Below are positions 63,335 to 64,000 of a stretch of DNA of 64,000 bases, in pieces (the first letter of the stretch is position 1; each line of letters begins with the position of its first letter). The stretch is from NCBI RefSeq assembly GCF_000143885.2, contig NC_018581.1, forward strand, positions 2,852,001 to 2,916,000, written 5' to 3'. This stretch comes from Gordonia sp. KTR9. GTDB lineage: Bacteria; Actinomycetota; Actinomycetes; Mycobacteriales; Mycobacteriaceae. The notes below the pieces were generated by a model. The model searched no databases and had not been told where the DNA came from. It saw nothing but the letters and a program-made list of their open reading frames with translations. A program made the position numbers and the translations under genes.

Positions 63335-63925
63335 ATGCCCGCGAGTACCAAGAAGAGCTACCACCACGGCGATTTGCGTGCCGCGCTGCTCACGACAGCG
63401 ATGCGCATGCTCGAGCGCGGCGAATCATTCTCCATTCGCGCGGTCGCCCGCGAGGCCGGCGTCTCCGCTACCGCGCCATACCGACACTTCCCGGACCGCG
63501 ACGCCCTGGAGTCCGCCCTGGCAGCTCAGGGATTGCGGGATCTGAAGACAGATCTGTCCCGCGATCGCGACCTCCCGGACACTGTGGAACAACTTGCCGA
63601 CCTCGGTGCTGCCTATGTCGAATTCGCACTGCGCCGCCCCGCGCTGTTTCGACTGATGTTCGGCAACGAATGCGATCACGAGAGCGACGAGCGTGTCGCC
63701 GCCGCAGCGGCGGTACACGAGCTGCTGGCGGCAGCCATCACCGGCGTCTTTCCCGATTCCGACCCGATCGACCTCGCCCTCGGCGGCTGGGGCTTGGTGC
63801 ACGGCATGGCCTGCCTTTATCTGGACCGTAAGCTCGCCAGCCCTTCGATCGACGACACCGTCGCCCAGGTGCGCTCGTCCCTCATCGCCGTTCTCGCGGC
63901 CCAGCCAGGAACCGACCAGCGCTGA
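63335..63925 (+). CDS. TetR/AcrR family regulator
   Basis: 196 residues. The helix-turn-helix reads FSIRAVAREAGVSATAPYRH then FPDRDALESALAA; the C-terminus is of the WHG-like type (LGGWGLVHGMACLYL). ATG 63335 has AGGAGG 7 nt upstream. Divergent from the ADC-like, dehydrogenase and epimerase genes, it probably represses them. Similar motifs occur on both sides of the gene (63167-63212 and 63979-63998). Confidence 0.93.
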   Translation: MPASTKKSYHHGDLRAALLTTAMRMLERGESFSIRAVAREAGVSATAPYRHFPDRDALESALAAQGLRDLKTDLSRDRDLPDTVEQLADLGAAYVEFALRRPALFRLMFGNECDHESDERVAAAAAVHELLAAAITGVFPDSDPIDLALGGWGLVHGMACLYLDRKLASPSIDDTVAQVRSSLIAVLAAQPGTDQR

Positions 63926-63978
63926 CCCCTCCCCTGTGCACGACTCATTGACTCTCCCGGACATCGGCGTTAGCCTCC

Positions 63979-63998
63979 ATGTAAGCGCTGCATACATT
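63979..63998. promoter_or_regulatory. Operator-like motif downstream of tetR
   Basis: CGCTGCATACATT (63986-63998) is the complement of AATGTATGCAGCG, differing from the element at 63200-63212 at one of 13 bases. ATGTA at 63979-63983 and TACAT at 63993-63997 form a dyad. It probably precedes a gene beyond the window and suggests a shared regulator. Confidence 0.5.
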
Positions 63999-64000
63999 TG

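Noticed and set aside
1..64000. tRNA or rRNA genes
   Set aside because: No cloverleaf-like or rRNA-like stretch was recognised by eye; a dedicated tRNA scan would settle this.

Overview
This is a high-GC actinobacterial chromosome segment. Many genes start with GTG, and 1-8 bp stop/start overlaps are common. The gene set (an EthA-like Baeyer-Villiger monooxygenase, an F420-type LLM oxidoreductase, UdgX with its KRRIH motif, DUF1206 and DUF6319-like proteins, an MmyB-type regulator family) points to the mycolic-acid-containing Mycobacteriales. Gordonia or a close relative is my best guess. It is an inference: no rRNA or other marker gene is present.

Layout. 1-5300 is almost all minus strand: an FAD oxidoreductase cut by the left edge, a DUF1295 membrane protein, a thioredoxin-type glutathione peroxidase, a molybdopterin sulfite-oxidase-like protein with its FNR-type reductase, and a PadR regulator overlapping a polytopic membrane protein, with a perfect 12-bp inverted repeat upstream. 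5304-8185 holds a TUDOR-like small protein and an ABC-2 exporter pair. 8191-10181 is a repeat-rich island into which a complete 1644-bp IS1380-family element has inserted, with terminal inverted repeats and a CTCAG duplication. 10184-21076 holds an LLM oxidoreductase, a PAS-GGDEF-EAL protein, a sugar porter with a nitronate monooxygenase, a regulator/SDR divergent pair, a MarR/DoxX pair with two palindromes, and a tandem SMR efflux pair whose first gene is frameshifted.

21116-36663 carries two unlinked YihY/BrkB paralogues, an extended SDR, a Zn-ADH/hypothetical/UdgX operon, a pyridoxal-kinase-like/FAD-oxidase pair, the EthA-like monooxygenase, a GlxA-type regulator facing an isochorismatase-like hydrolase, DUF1206, a lysophospholipid-type acyltransferase behind a palindrome, and a second Zn-ADH. 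36664-49060 holds DksA-like, SelO, zinc-ribbon, GNAT and Gly-rich membrane proteins, a second regulator/SDR pair, a 46-residue membrane protein, RsgA, a LAL-type LuxR regulator, a methyltransferase and a secreted protein. 

49068-57524 holds a fused ABC exporter beside a TetR remnant and a frameshifted DUF1761-like gene, a quinone-reductase-like enzyme, a Tat-exported amidase and two overlapping AraC regulators. 57525-58164 is a gene-poor and visibly less GC-rich stretch. The right end (59671-63925) is a catabolic-looking module: a TetR regulator divergent from an acetoacetate-decarboxylase-like protein, an aldehyde dehydrogenase and an epimerase, with related operator-like motifs on both sides of the tetR gene.

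I see no CRISPR array, rRNA, tRNA or phage module. No wholly new multi-gene system stands out with confidence. The best leads are the regulatory palindromes, the duplicated regulator/SDR modules, the small membrane protein, the decayed TetR/ABC/DUF1761 locus and the right-end TetR/decarboxylase/dehydrogenase module.
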